Assembly: GCF_964340395.1 (NCBI RefSeq)
Contig: NC_135557.1
Location: 21,293,225-21,357,224, forward strand
DNA: 64,000 nt
Reading direction: 5' to 3'
Origin: Glandiceps talaboti
Lineage: Eukaryota; Hemichordata; Enteropneusta; Spengelidae
Positions 10,726 through 22,909 of the stretch are shown here, in pieces (within the stretch, counting starts at the first letter, position 1; every line of letters starts with the position of its first letter). Under the pieces are notes generated by a model. That model saw only the letters and a list, made by a program, of their open reading frames with translations. It searched no databases and was not told where the DNA came from. The translations under genes and the position numbers were made by a program.

Positions 10726-10969
10726 ATTACTGCCAAGTCGGCATTCCTGCATTGCTTAGCATAGTACAAGTAACTGAGATAGTTGCTAGATATATCTCTC
10801 TACGTTATCAGTACATATGGCTCCACATCCAGACAGACTATTGTGATCTCTGTATTACTATCTGTGTTATTTATTACTTTTTAATATACATCTATACCAG
10901 TATCTCTACCTTAAGTGTTTTATCTAGGTTTATGCCTTAAGTCTGAGATTGGCTATAAACAAATGGAGG
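10726..10969. other. no identifiable feature
   Basis: Unique sequence with a chance open frame. Confidence 0.5.
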
Positions 10970-10998
10970 AGGCGCGCCATGCGTTAACCTTTGACCTT
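10970..10998. promoter_or_regulatory. CpG-dense patch with DR1-like motif
   Basis: GGCGCGCC (10971-10978), an 8-bp CpG-rich palindrome, is followed by another CpG and by TAACCT-T-TGACCT (10985-10997). The latter reads AGGTCA-A-AGGTTA on the minus strand, an HNF4/RXR-type direct repeat with one spacer base. The compact CpG content is unusual in this AT-rich window. Function is inferred. Confidence 0.3.
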
Positions 10999-11199
10999 TA
11001 CTAAAGAACAAGACATCCAAGTATTATCATCTTCGTCATTTCATAAATTCAATTTGGAGAAAGCGATTCTGATTTCAAATTAATAATACATACTTTAAAA
11101 TATGTTTTTGTCGTAATATAAGTACAGAAGGCAATTTATAGAATGTAGATGATTGTAAAAACTGGACAAAATATATAAATACATGAATACTGATACTAA
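10999..11199. other. no identifiable feature
   Basis: AT-rich unique sequence. Confidence 0.5.
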
Positions 11200-11695
11200 T
11201 TAAGATTCGTACTAAAAATTCTATCAATTTAAAATTAAGAAATGTTCATTGTTTGCAGTCATTTTATTGAAAGTGATGGCACAGAATATGAATTCTTTAT
11301 TCATATATATTTGTAAAAATTCATACTTAAGAATTTTACAATTTTTGTTGAAAATACAGAAATGTTGACTGCAGTGATTTTGTTTGAAGGAAAGTCAATG
11401 TACTTGCAATAATCTCTTCATTCATTTCAATAAAAATTATGATTCATACGTAAATTTCCATTATTTTAAAATTAGCAAACGTTCATTTTTTGCAGTGATT
11501 TTATTCAACGCGATGTGATTGTACGTGCAATGAATTCTATTCACATTGAAAAAAAATTATGATTCATACATAAAATTCTATCGTTTTAGTTTAAAATAAA
11601 GAAGTACTCATTGTTTGTAGTGATTTTGTTAAAAGTAACGTCACTGTACGTGCAACGAACTCTTTATTCACATTGATAAATGATAATTCATACCC
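11200..11695. repeat. four diverged ~120-bp tandem units
   Basis: Each unit has TGCAGTGATTTTRTT (11255, 11371, 11492, 11617; spacing 116, 121 and 125 bp), GTACGTGCAATGAATTC, and a terminal AAAATTATGATTCATAC. Point changes and small indels separate all copies, indicating an old array. Confidence 0.85.
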
Positions 11696-13252
11696 AATAT
11701 CAATTACTTGATAGCAATAACTAATATCTATAAATTCTGTCCAATCATTGTAGTACCAATAATCTAGCAGACTTGAGGCAATATGGCAGACACTGACTAC
11801 AACAATGGCTCCATACAGTCCAAATACACGCTGTCTTTTTCATTTCATTTTTCTTTTTATAGAATAAGCAGTGATGTGAAAATCAAGTTTCCACCCACAC
11901 AGTAATTACTGGTATTCATCCTTGATCAAATCTCTGTGTGAGTTTTATGAAAAATACGAAAATTATCGAGATGCAAAATATTAAAATTATATAGAAACAT
12001 GGGTAGAACCAATAAGTTCCTTGGCTCACACACTGTCTATGCTTGGATTATTGGATAACTCGGTATTTTTGGCAATAAAGTAGAGAGTAAGAGTGTAAAA
12101 TTCAATGCCATCCCATTTATGGGTAGTTTTATACAGCATGGTCTAACTGTCTGATTTCATATTGTAAATCAATATTATCTTATTTCATTAGTATTGATTT
12201 ACTCATTAATAATAATTATGTCTACAGTTATTTGTTTTGGAATAATTTGTGAATATTTTTCTTAAACATAAATGAAACACATCTCATGCCACGTTTTAGA
12301 TATCTAACAGACATTGTGTTATGCTGCTGTAGTCATTTGGAATGGCTTTGTCGTGTATAAACAAAAGAATCGAAAGTGAGGTATATACACCATAGAGGGC
12401 AGACTTTGAATCTACAAGCGACCATCCGTGAACACAAATGTTTGAACAGAAAGTGAAAGAACGAAAATTTTGAGCGTTTAAAATCTAAAATAAACAATAT
12501 TTTGTCGCGATAATTGATTTGAGCAATGTTTTTTTTTTATAATGGAATGGACCAATTTATAGATACTAAATATGACGTGTGACTTCTTGTTTCTTTTTGA
12601 TGTTTTTGATGTTCATTATTTTTTTTCAAACTTAGCACATGCGACTTCTATTTTACACGTAGAGGGCAGTACTCCAAGATTGGCTGTGAAACCTATTTTA
12701 CAAAGACACTATTTTTGCTGTCCACTTTTCCAAAGATTTGTTACAAAATTCTTTGTTTCAAACCAGTATATTTTTAGTAGTGGGCAGATTTATGAGTTTT
12801 ATTCCTGGATATCAGTTATTACTGCCTACTTTTCATATTTTACCAACTATTTTTAATTTCAGTTATATCCCCAATGGATACAACGATGGCTATAGATGTG
12901 ACATGTCTTAGTATGGTAGACTTATGACATCACATGATTGACAGCTACTAAATACACTTTAGCTTAATTAAATCTAGTTCTAATTAAAACCAAAGACAAT
13001 AAAGTCATTAACACCTCACTTCCTGGTTGTCATGGTGATAAATTCTGGGTCAATTTGAAATATTCCCAGAGTGCACTTAACAGATGTTAATAGGTTGTAA
13101 TTAATACATTGAGTAAATGTACAATTACCTAAGACTGTTAGTTTTCATAATTTCTAAGAGATTAACATTTTGTTTTATTTAAATTAGGGTTAATTTATTC
13201 ATAGATGTTACACCCATTTGATAAAATGTCCTACACAGCTTTCACGAAATGA
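11696..13252. other. unique AT-rich stretch
   Basis: No gene. Two copies of TAGAGGGCAG (near 12394 and 12660) resemble a partial CTCF core but match fewer positions than the site at 8832. The plus-strand frame 12572-12856 (94 codons) is phenylalanine/tyrosine rich from A/T-rich DNA and is judged a chance frame. Confidence 0.5.
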
Positions 13253-13507
13253 ACATACATACATACATACATACGTACATACATACATACATACATACGT
13301 AAGTGCATGCGTGTGTGTGTGTGTGTATACGTACGTATATACAAAATGTATGCATGCACACACATACATACATACATACATAGTACGTACATACATACAT
13401 ACATACATACATACATACATACATACATACATACATACATACATACATACATACATACTACACACATGCACACAAATGAATACATGAAAACAAAGACAAA
13501 TATAGAC

Positions 13508-13538
<31 letters not shown>

Positions 13539-13561
13539 CTCACAGACACACACACACACAC
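13253..13561. repeat. compound microsatellite: (ATAC)n, (GT/CA)n, (GACA)n
   Basis: About 200 bp of CATA tetranucleotide is interrupted by GT/CA tracts, then followed by GACAGACA and CACACA tracts. All open frames here (MYVCMYVC, HTYIHTYI) are translated microsatellite. Confidence 0.98.
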
Positions 13562-14034
13562 TGCATTAGGTGCTTCCACCACTACCATGAAATGAACAAC
13601 CCAGTCACCCTTAAATGAAATCAACAACTTCACACTCTCCTCTAGGAACCAGATTAACTACAAAGTACTTGGCATGATCAAAGTGTTCCGATAGCGTGAA
13701 CACTGGGGAAATCTACAAAAACAGAGACTGGTAATTGAAACTAGTAATGTTGAAACTCATTGCTTATTGAGGTATTCAAGATTGACTTTATTAGGCATAC
13801 GGTATGCTGAATTAACTTAATTTTCACAGCTATGGTCCTCTAAGGCTTTACCTAAACACATTACATCTCAGAGTAGATGCACCCCTGTATCCCTAGTGGA
13901 CAAACCTCTGGCTTGTACAGTTCTTCACATTTTTGTCAACACTTGGCATATGTTAATTATCAAGGAGGGGTGAGGGGTGGGGAGGGGAGGGGTATAAAAG
14001 GTGTGATCAGATTAACAGAACCTTTAATTTCCTC
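13562..14034. other. unique sequence with G-rich patch
   Basis: No gene. A G-rich patch (GGAGGGGTGAGGGGTGGGGA, about 13964-13990) has several runs of three or more G and could form a G-quadruplex. Confidence 0.4.
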
Positions 14035-14047
14035 TGACCTCTGACCT
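14035..14047 (-). promoter_or_regulatory. perfect DR1 nuclear-receptor motif
   Basis: TGACCT-C-TGACCT, reading AGGTCA-G-AGGTCA on the minus strand. It is an exact direct repeat of the consensus half-site with one spacer base. Function is inferred. Confidence 0.4.
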
Positions 14048-14084
14048 GAAATGGTGTACACAAAGCAGTCACTATCATATATGA

Positions 14085-14250
14085 TATTTATATCACTGTG
14101 ACTATACACCAGTCTATGCTGTGACTATAGATTACTGTCTTACATGTATAGACCCATCTATGATGTGACTAATAGTATATACCTGCCTATGCTGTGACTA
14201 TAGACCTGTCTATGTGGCTATAGACTACTGTCTATACTGTGACTATACTT
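14085..14250. repeat. diverged ~35-bp minisatellite
   Basis: About five units share CTGTGACTATAGA and CTGTCTATG. Confidence 0.8.
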
Positions 14251-14334
14251 TGAATTGACACTGAAACATACACTTTCAATAAGTCAACTAACAACAAAAT
14301 AAACACATAAAATAGCATCAAAGTGAACACATCA

Positions 14335-14484
14335 ACTGACTGACTGACTGACTGACTGACTAATTGATTGACTAACTGACTAACAAACTACCTAACTGAT
14401 TGACTAACAGAGATGTATACAAAGTAACTAACTAAAAATTAAGTAACAAAGTAACAAACAAACAAACAAACAAACAAACAAACT
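14335..14484. repeat. (TGAC)n and (AAAC)n microsatellites
   Basis: ACTGACTGACTGACTGAC grades into variants, followed by CAAACAAACAAACAAACAAA at about 14456-14482. Confidence 0.95.
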
Positions 14485-15011
14485 AAAAGCTATGTAATAA
14501 ATGGATGAACTAACTAATATAATAACTAAATAATCAGGTTGATGTCCGAGTCTCTTATTCATAATTTTTGTCTCAAAATGCTGGATAAATCAGAGAGTCT
14601 GATTTCAATTTGGGTAGACAGTAAATGAACCATTCTTGACAAAGGTACACTTTGGCAGTCAACCAATGGGGTTATCATAATGATATCATGTGACTTGGAA
14701 TTATACAGGAAACTTTACATACATAACCATGGAAACCGAGGATGATAAAATTACCATCACATATTAATAGGATAGGCAGATATATATCAAATACCATGAA
14801 ATGACCTCTCAACAACAGATTAGTTTTGGTGAAATCAGTTGCCATGGTTATGATTTATAATTACAAAATTACAGCACTTAGAAAACAGCACTTTTACTTG
14901 AAGTACATTGCAAGATAAAATTCATATAATAATTTTTTTGACAAAAAATATCTCCCTGAAATGTAAGCCATAACTGTAATTTATATATGATGCTATAAAG
15001 GCTAACTGAAA
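14485..15011. other. unique sequence with an X-box-like motif
   Basis: No gene. GTTGCCATGGTTAT at 14838-14851 differs at one base from the RFX consensus. Confidence 0.4.
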
Positions 15012-15364
15012 AATTTCTGGTTCTGGTTACCTCACCCAGCTTTCATGCTGACCTTAAACATTTTTTTATGTATACGAGAAAAAAAATAATAAAATTGCGA
15101 AAATTGTGAAGTCTCGCAAGATGCAGAAACTGACATCAACTTAAAAAGACAATATAAAACTGTTCTTCCAATCTTTAATGGCTGTACATCTGATGAGAAG
15201 AAACCAATAAACCCAAAAGACTATATGGAAAACAACGGAAAACATAACTACCTGAACTAGACACTCACATATGAAAAAAAAAATAAAGAAAAAAAATCTA
15301 CCTACCCACCTATTCTAAAATTGAGCATAATTGGAACCATACATTTTTTTTTTGCTAGGCCTAA
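15012..15364 (+). mobile_element. dispersed ~350-bp element, copy A
   Basis: The sequence aligns end to end with the reverse complement of 56919-57293. Shared landmarks in order: GGTTMYGGTTACC, TTTTTTTATGTATWCGAGAA, AAAATTGYRAAAATTGTRAA, AAAAGACAATATAAAACTGT, TCTTCCAATCT, GAAGAAACCAATAA, an internal A-rich tract, CCACCTATTCT and a final poly-T with GGCCTWAC. No open protein frame is shared and no terminal inverted repeat is seen, so it is a non-autonomous element of unknown class. The ends of the similarity were judged by eye. Confidence 0.8.
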
Positions 15365-15959
15365 CTATATAATTCTTCCTAGTATTACATTAATATGTAG
15401 ATCTCAGCCAATCTGCAGTCTTTTTACTTCCCTAGTCCTTTCACATTTAGTAATATGATTCTTATTGCTAGAGGCTCCGTCAATTTGTACCAATTTTCAG
15501 ACAAATTTCACCCATCTTAAATTGGCTTGAGCACGGGGCTATTTATGGTTGCTCGGCAACCGCATCATCTTTGTCTAGGTGGAAATAAGTATGATGTTTA
15601 TTAGAGGACAAGATGCAGCAATAAGGTGAAGTAGAGGGTAGAAATTCAACGATATAATTGACTTTGATTATCTCCGATTTCCTGTGCCTCCATCAAAGCC
15701 TAATTATATAGAATATTTCAAATATCAGTTTCAGATTTCAGTTCTAGAGTTGGTGTCTATTTCCTGCTATCTACTGCTCCAATCATCTTGTCTCTACCCT
15801 TTTATTCAAGCACTTCTACATCTTTGTGGTTTCAGATATAAATTGAAAATCAATTATCTAGTAATCTACAAAGTTAGTTATGTTACCATCATGCATGTAA
15901 CTTAAATACTGGTTGTCTGACCTCTTCTATCCTAAGGTCACTATATATAATGGAGTTCA
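15365..15959. other. unique sequence with RFX-like palindrome
   Basis: GGTTGCTCGGCAACC (15547-15561) is a perfect 6-bp inverted repeat with a 3-base centre and matches an X-box with a one-base spacer at all but one position. CTATTTATGG, a CArG/MEF2-like word, lies just upstream. The open frame 15684-15905 has no domain. Confidence 0.35.
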
Positions 15960-16690
15960 CTTTTTTTTTTAGACAAAGTGTAATAAACAAGTCAATTTCA
16001 GGGAACCCATACACACCCATCAATATAATAACAAAGTAAATGACTTAATAGATTGCCACTATAACTTTACGATGTTCCAAACTAAAATACTGACCAATAG
16101 ACATTCTATATATACAACAGCTCTGGATGTATACGCTGCGGGGATTCCAACTCGTCATCTCCCCTCCACTATGGCTTCTTCCCTATCTCAAATAGTGAGA
16201 CTGCAAACAGATTTCATTCACACGGATTCTAGGGAATAAAAACCACCCATACACTTGCTAATAACTAAATAATATACAGAAAACAACTAAGATTATTAAA
16301 TGCAACCTACATGTATGTCTTGTGTATTCTGTCATTTCTTGTCTAACGTTCACTCGTCAGCTAACATATGATGGGATTTGAAGGGAGGGGGGGGGGGGGG
16401 TGAATACAGTAATAAACAAGTCCATGTCTGAGAACCCATACACACTCATCAATATATAGTAAAAAAACTCATAATCCAATGTAATAGGTTGTGAGTAACT
16501 TTACCATTATTAAGTAATTAATCTGATAATCTGACACTACAGTTACCATTATGATGGGATTTCCCCTCCCCCCTCCCAAAACAAGGGTGTGAAAAAACGA
16601 GTCCATGTCATAGCCCCCACACATACCTACCAATATAATAACCAGCTCATTACCCAACTTAATAGCTGCTATTTATATACAACAGTCAAA
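15960..16690. repeat. three diverged copies of a ~180-bp or longer segment
   Basis: Copies near 15985, 16411 and 16590 share AGTCCATGTC, the AACCCATACACACYCATC block, and CAATATAATAA. The copies at 16411 and 16590 are preceded by ATGATGGGATTT and a G- or C-rich tract (14 G at 16387-16400; CCCCTCCCCCCTCCC at about 16563-16577). The minus-strand open frame 16469-16657 is part of the repeat. Confidence 0.7.
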
Positions 16691-17029
16691 CAGACTTGAT
16701 AATGATTACAATTGGGATATAAATATGATAGCTATCTGTCAGAGAACGGTTTAAACTAATTAGGAACAATTGTAGAGAATGTGAAGTACATCCAATCATG
16801 GCATAAAACTACTTGTACGGGTAAATTGATATCAAGTCATTTTGTGTTGAAGTATCTATGATAAGGATACAAGATCTCCTTCTAGCTGTCAGACTGAATA
16901 GTTCTAATCTTAGTATGGTCAGTTTTAGCTAACTTGACAGCTACATGTGATATCAAATTATGCCACCATTAATACCCCTGTCCTCACTTCACTTCTATAT
17001 TACACACACCTTTTGAAAGATGCTGTGTT
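16691..17029. other. no identifiable feature
   Basis: Unique AT-rich sequence. Confidence 0.5.
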
Positions 17030-17228
17030 TGAGAGTAACTATACTAAGATAGGGGAGTCAGCATACGAATAGAGGGACAGTGGTCAGTGTCCTCCTCAAT
17101 GGAATAAACTATACTGACATAGGGGAGTCACGGTAGAAATTGAGGGGCACTGTTCAAGATGCTACTCATTGGGATAAACTATACTGAATTTTGGGGAATA
17201 AGCATAGAAATGGAGGGACAGTGTTTAG
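17030..17228. repeat. three diverged ~67-bp tandem units
   Basis: Units share AACTATACTRA, TAGGGGAGTC, AGAAATRGAGGGACAGTG and a variable tail. Confidence 0.8.
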
Positions 17229-17411
17229 CAAACAACTACCATGATAAATTCACTTCCTTTGTTGAAAAGATATGACATCTACCACACTAAAAAACAAAGG
17301 TTGGATATCCTTTCCTTTAAGCCAAATAAGGTCATACATAATATAGTTCAGGGTCAAGGTGGAACTACATGACATTTTCAAGTGGTCTACTCAGAAACAT
17401 AACAGGTGTGG

Positions 17412-17424
17412 AGGTCAAAGGTCA
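17412..17424 (+). promoter_or_regulatory. perfect DR1 nuclear-receptor motif
   Basis: AGGTCA-A-AGGTCA, the exact RXR/HNF4/PPAR-type direct repeat with one spacer base. Further half-sites (AAGGTCATA at 17328, AGGGTCAAGG at 17350) lie within 100 bp upstream. Function is inferred. Confidence 0.4.
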
Positions 17425-17739
17425 ACTTCTTATCTTTTCATCTATTGATAAGTTCCAATGAGTATACTTAGAGTCAATCTGTTAGAAGTATTTCCTTCTC
17501 AATGACTCCTCTATCATTGTCACTGTCACTCATTATCACCAATTTAAACTCAACTTCTTGACAGATTTTTATTCCAGTAGTACATAATCAATAAACCTTC
17601 GTGAGATTTGCAAGGTTTTTCTACTTGAAAAACCAACAAGCCATGGCCATCGTGCGCTACCTGGTTGGTGGATGATCAACACTGTATTATAATGTCTGGG
17701 CTGAATCAGTCTAGAATGCCTTCACTCAATATTCAGTTC
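17425..17739. other. no identifiable feature
   Basis: Unique sequence. Confidence 0.5.
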
Positions 17740-18010
17740 AATATGGACTGGCTTAGCTACAACACATTTCAGGAGAGTCTGGTTTCCATATGACCTACAA
17801 CATCTTTCAGGATAGCCTGGTTTCAATGTGAAAAAGGATATTACCATTTCGGGACAATTCAGTTTCCATACCAACTACAATGCATTCCGGGATAGCCTGG
17901 TTTCAGTGTGATAAACAAACCATTTATGATGGCCTGGCTGGCATGTGAACAACAATGCATTTTAGAACAATCTGGTTTCCCTTGTGAATGACAACGCAGC
18001 ACAGTCGTCG
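17740..18010. repeat. diverged ~55-bp minisatellite
   Basis: Four to five units share ACAAYRCATTYCRGGA, TAGCCTGGTTTCMATGTG and short linkers. Confidence 0.75.
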
Positions 18011-18846
18011 AGATTCCAGACTGGTGTACGCTATTCTAGGTTCTCAACAATGCACTGAGTTTCCAAACAACACACCTGTGTGTGATATATCATCACATAG
18101 CAGTGTGTACACTTCCATATCAACATAATTGTGTGTCCAGTCCAGTATAAAACATACAATACACATACATGTGTCAACATTCTGAGTTCCTATCTCACCT
18201 GTACATATAGTGTCTTTGTTAAAGTTAGTTGGCGGATCCAATCTACCTGAGTTCCCAAGGTATTTTACCACGATTCATTTACACAAATTATCACTGGATT
18301 GTCGGCAAACTGTGTTAAGTTAATCTAGTTTTCTCATGAACTCTATAAAATATGTTTGAATTCTAAAACCCTAGAAACACAATTTTGTATCAGTAAATGT
18401 TTATTATATTGTGATTAATACATTGAGACTTGTTTGTGATAGTGAACCCACTGTATTAAACTCTATAGTCTTTACTTACTACTTATAAACAATGATTGAG
18501 CACATTTCAAAGAAACAAATTAATTCAGTTCTTTTGTTGAAATTTGATCTTGACAGGCTTCAGTAACAAAAGTCCAGTTAGGCCTATTTCTGCCTTTAAT
18601 ACACTTGTATTGATTACTGCTATCAGCTTACATATGATTTGGGTTATATAAAACAGCACCTTGGTTACTTCTTCAACTTTGATATTGTGTAACCTGGTAT
18701 GTATTCAACCATTGTGGGGTTTCCTGCAAGGGTTTAAGGGAAAATCTTTGGTGATGACATCCCATATATCCTAATCTTGTTTTGACTAATATTATCATTA
18801 CTAGGATGAAATAGATCTGACAGAATATATGAAATGTTATGATGTA
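18011..18846. other. no identifiable feature
   Basis: Unique sequence. The minus-strand frames 18044-18271 and 18673-18855 show no domain and no coding-like composition. Confidence 0.5.
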
Positions 18847-18885
18847 ACCCCCCACCCCCCCCCCCCCACCCCACCCCCCACCCCC

Positions 18886-18917
<32 letters not shown>

Positions 18918-18965
18918 TTTCTGGTCAGGACATTTTGTCAAATTATTATTATTATTATTTTTTTA
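18847..18965. repeat. C-rich / A-run / (TA)n / (ATT)n low-complexity block
   Basis: Long C runs broken by single A (18849-18885) are followed by about 16 A, then TA dinucleotides and, after a short gap, ATT trinucleotides. The minus strand has many G runs and could form a G-quadruplex. Confidence 0.95.
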
Positions 18966-19439
18966 TTCTTAACAAACCTGTCACTCAATCTACAAGAGGA
19001 AGGGGCAGATGTCATTTGCTTGTTCATGATTGGCTCTGCAGTTGTCTTCACTGAAGTAGGGAGGGTTATTTTTGTGTTTCCCCCTGGATCTACAAACTGC
19101 ATGGGCTGGACAAACATGAAAAAAAGACTGACGCAAGGGTATTTAAGTGATGCTCACGCTGACTAGAAACAGTGCTTTTTTTTGGCCTAACTTTACATTT
19201 ATATTAGCAGGAGCAAAACATCAACAAAACCACCGAAGTATATTAAGAGTTAACGAAAGTGTGGACTGACTATGTTATTGTATGTAGGCAATTATATTAC
19301 AGGTTAAAAATTCATTAATCAATGTCAAACTTGATGGTGTGGAGCCAGACAATATTTACACATCGTATTGATTACACTGTTAATGATCAGTTATGAAGTT
19401 TAATACAGGCCAGCTGTCAGGGTTAAGTACTAGTGTGGA
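18966..19439. other. unique sequence, possible fragment of the 15.0/57.0-kb element
   Basis: No gene. TTTTTTTTGGCCTAACTTTA at about 19175-19196 resembles the poly-T plus GGCCTAAC end of the element at 15012-15364; the match is short and uncertain. Confidence 0.3.
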
Positions 19440-19925
19440 GCCACACCGCTTGTAGCAGTGTCTATACGTCCCTTAGTAGGAGACATACTGCTTGCTTCTG
19501 TCACTGTGTCTACCTCTCTTAGTACGAGGGTAGTGATTCCTTCTGTAGCCATGTCTACATCCTTTATTAGGAGACGTACTGCTTGCTACTGTAGCTGTGT
19601 GTACCTTCCTTTAATAATAGTAGGAGGGTAGTGATTGTTTCTGTAGCCATGTCTACCCCCCTAGGTAAGGAAGGTAGATTGTCATCATGTCGACCTCCCT
19701 TAACAGGAGGCTTCTGTAGCCATGTCAACATGTACCTCCCTTAGTAGGAGATGTAGTGAAATGCTTCTGTTGCTTTGTCTATGTGTCCCTTAGTAGGAGA
19801 TGTACTGCTTGCTTATGTAGCCTTATCTACCAACATTGGTACCATGGTAAGAGATGCACTACTGTAGCCTTGTCTACATATGTACATTTGTACCTCCCTT
19901 AGTAGGACTCAGACTGGAGTGCTTG
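19440..19925. repeat. diverged ~55-60-bp minisatellite
   Basis: Eight or so eroded units share CCCTTAGTAGGAGATGTACT, GCTTGCTTCTGTAGC and CATGTCTACCT. Confidence 0.85.
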
Positions 19926-21035
19926 TGTCTGTCGCCGTGTTTATGTCCCCTGGTATCATAAAACAACATCAAACAGCATACCAATTGATAAGGGTTTGTG
20001 TTACAGGTTAAGTGGATGTCATCCAGTACAGAGCCCGACAAATTTTGTTCTTGTCAGCAAAATTAACTGTTTTACTTTTTATTGCAGTGACAAGTGGGTG
20101 TGTGTGTGTGTGTGTGGTTGGAATATCATCAACTTTTTATCAGGTCTAAGAGTGGAACTAGATATATTTCATATTCATTGACTTTCTTTGCATGTGCTCC
20201 TGATGTATTACATGTATGCCTGATAAAGTCAAAGATGATAACTCACATGGAGCCCACAGGTGCTATGCGTTGCTGGACTACGGATAGACTGTGAACTGAC
20301 TTGAAAAAAAAAACACAGACAGCTAAATGTATCACAAAGACGTGATTACAATCATGCTACCTTTACTCCAGACAGGTTGTCCCAAACCTGTCAAATTTGT
20401 CATTGTGTGTACGTGTACAAGTACATGTACTGTATCAACCAAATTTAACACAAACAACTGCTCAAACAAAAAAGACACATAGTCATTGGCCTGTCATATG
20501 TAAAGTTATGGTGATAAAAATGACACAAATGAAATTGACTCTAGATATTGTATTTTTTATGTCATGTCAAATGAAATATACTATAATGTACTGTACTACA
20601 CTGCCCTGTCCTGCCCTGCACTACACTACACTACACTACAAATGAAACATGTTGCTATAAGCTTGACCTGTCAAGTTCATCACAAGTAAGAATTTTTATC
20701 TTTTGTATTGGTACTAACTGTGGTTTGTCAGTTCATGCAGTTTGTGTGTTTTTGTGTGTTGAGTTCAGTGACTTATCTCTTTATCAAGGCCAAGTATTGA
20801 CCTTAGATCACAGTTAACAAACACACAAACACATTGAGAAGATAGACAAACAAATTAAAAGTGAGAAGAAAGACAAACAAACTAATGACAACTTACTATA
20901 ATCTACTGATTAGAACAGTTGACTTTGGAGATACATTCTAATTTACATATCCTGTTTGCAAGTTTGTTCTCTATATCATATGCATCAGAAGGTTACAGGT
21001 AGTCTCAGAGCACTATGTAGTTTACTGTGTGTGGA
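19926..21035. other. unique sequence with short microsatellites
   Basis: A (GT)n tract at about 20095-20116 and a small CACTACACTA tract near 20600-20640. TTACAG and TTATTGCAG (19999-20086) resemble splice acceptors, but the frames that follow close quickly. No gene is called. Confidence 0.4.
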
Positions 21036-21620
21036 TCTGTCAAATGATACTACACCTTGTGCTCACATTACCTGGTGTAAAACATCTGGTGTTCACATTA
21101 GGCAGGGCACAACATCAGATGTTCAAATTTGATAGTTGTCACAGCAAGTGTTCACATACGATAGGTTCATGGCAGACTGTTTACAATGTGGATGTTCAAA
21201 TTGAACATTTATATCATACAAGGTCACAGCCAGATGGTACTACTGCTGGTGTTCACATTAGACAGTTATTATACCAGGTGTTAACTGTAACATTATACAT
21301 AAAATGTAATGTTCCCAATAGAAAATTACCACACTAACTGTTCACAATAGATTGTTAATATGCTAGGTGTTCACAATAGAAAGATACCACACCAGGTGTT
21401 CACAATTGTTAATATGCCAGGTGTTCAAAATAGACAGTTACTAAACCAGGTGTTCACAATGGATAGTTACTACACCAGGTGTTCACAATAGATAGTTAAT
21501 ATGCCAGGTGTTTATAATACACAAAATGTAGATGGTTGCCATGCCAGATGTTCTCAATAGACTATTACATCAACAGGTGTTCACAATACATGTAGATTAC
21601 TGCTAATAATATAACACCAG
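21036..21620. repeat. diverged ~30-bp minisatellite
   Basis: At least 12 units of variable length share CCAGGTGTTCACAATAGA and a TAGTTACTA or TAGTTAATATG linker. The units at the left edge are most eroded. The plus-strand frame 21029-21337 is translated repeat. Confidence 0.9.
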
Positions 21621-22051
21621 GTATGATGTACACGTATTTTCCTAAATTCAGGTGAATCTGTTCACTCAATGACTGCCATCTATATCACATGTAGATGTAG
21701 TGAAGTTAACATTTTTGAAAATTACTGAGTGATACAACTGTGAACCTTTCAAGACTAACAGACCAACCTTGATGAATGAGATTTTTGACCTGAATGCAAG
21801 CTGTACAAGATGTGGTATGTTTAACCTGTTGTCACAAGTACCACAATTTATAAAGAGCTATTTGATGTTAGTTGTAATCTCTTACAATGGTACAAGACAT
21901 CAGGTGTAGCTTAGAGGGCTACTGATAAGATAGACTTCAGAGATTACACCAAGATGAATAAACAAATACAAGTGTCTCAGTTGAAATACATGCCTGGTTG
22001 TCTGTCTGTAAAGACACTTCAATCTCACATGGATATGGCAATATAGAGTAT
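21621..22051. other. no identifiable feature
   Basis: Unique AT-rich sequence. Confidence 0.5.
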
Positions 22052-22192
22052 TGTATGTATGTATGTATGTATGTATGTATGCATGTATGCATGTATGTAT
22101 GTATGTATGTATGTATGTATGTATGTATGTGCATTGTATGCATGTATGTATGTATGTATGTATGTATGTATGCGTGTGCACTGTGTGTGTGT
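22052..22192. repeat. (GTAT)n microsatellite
   Basis: Tetranucleotide GTAT with GCAT variants, ending in a short GT tract. All six frames stay open through it, giving spurious MYVCMYVC and IHTYIHTY proteins. Confidence 0.98.
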
Positions 22193-22909
22193 ACAGATCT
22201 GTGCACAGTTCTGTTTTGATTTGGTGTAGAAGTTTGTAAGAATATTTGTTATGAATATCAACAGACTGTTCTTATTGATTCTGAATTTAAATCTGATGAC
22301 CACTTGTGCAATTGCATCTGACAACTATGTTCTTTCTGATTGGTAAAAAGTTTTGTAACTTCTTGTTGTTAAAATCTGATAATTGGGCATATATGCATAC
22401 ATGAATGAAAATCATGTATACATATACATTGTATCAAACTCATTAGAGGGAAACAAGCCAAAACTATATTTGTATCACTTGAAATTTCTGATTTTAATGA
22501 GATAATAGTCTAATGTAGACTGAAACCTTTAGACAAATTGGAAATACAAAATGCCAAGGATATAATTGGCTAACTAGTTATTCCTGATAAATGTTCACTC
22601 TAACTTAAGGCAAGTACTAAAACTTCCTGGCAATGAGTGTCCAACCTCTCTAGATGCCTTAAAACATTACTATTACACACACCCACACACCCACACACTG
22701 TAAACTAGGCAGTACGATACATGTATGGTGTGTCATGTACTCCTATCGGCTACCACTTGAAGTTAGGACTGATTAGAACTGAAGGACACAGAGTACTGGT
22801 ATACATATATGTAGTCCTTATCGTATGGTATAGTGGGTGGAATCATCAAAAGCATAAAATATTTTCTTTGACTGAAACGTAAGCTTTCCTTCACCAACTC
22901 ACTCTGGAA
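22193..22909. other. no identifiable feature
   Basis: Unique AT-rich sequence. Confidence 0.5.

Noticed and set aside
13208-13633. Open frames up to 141 codons on both strands
   Set aside because: MYVC/HTYI repeats from the (ATAC)n microsatellite.
19999-20181. Possible exon after TTACAG or TTATTGCAG acceptor-like words
   Set aside because: Frames close quickly or enter a (GT)n tract; no donor or homology to support it.
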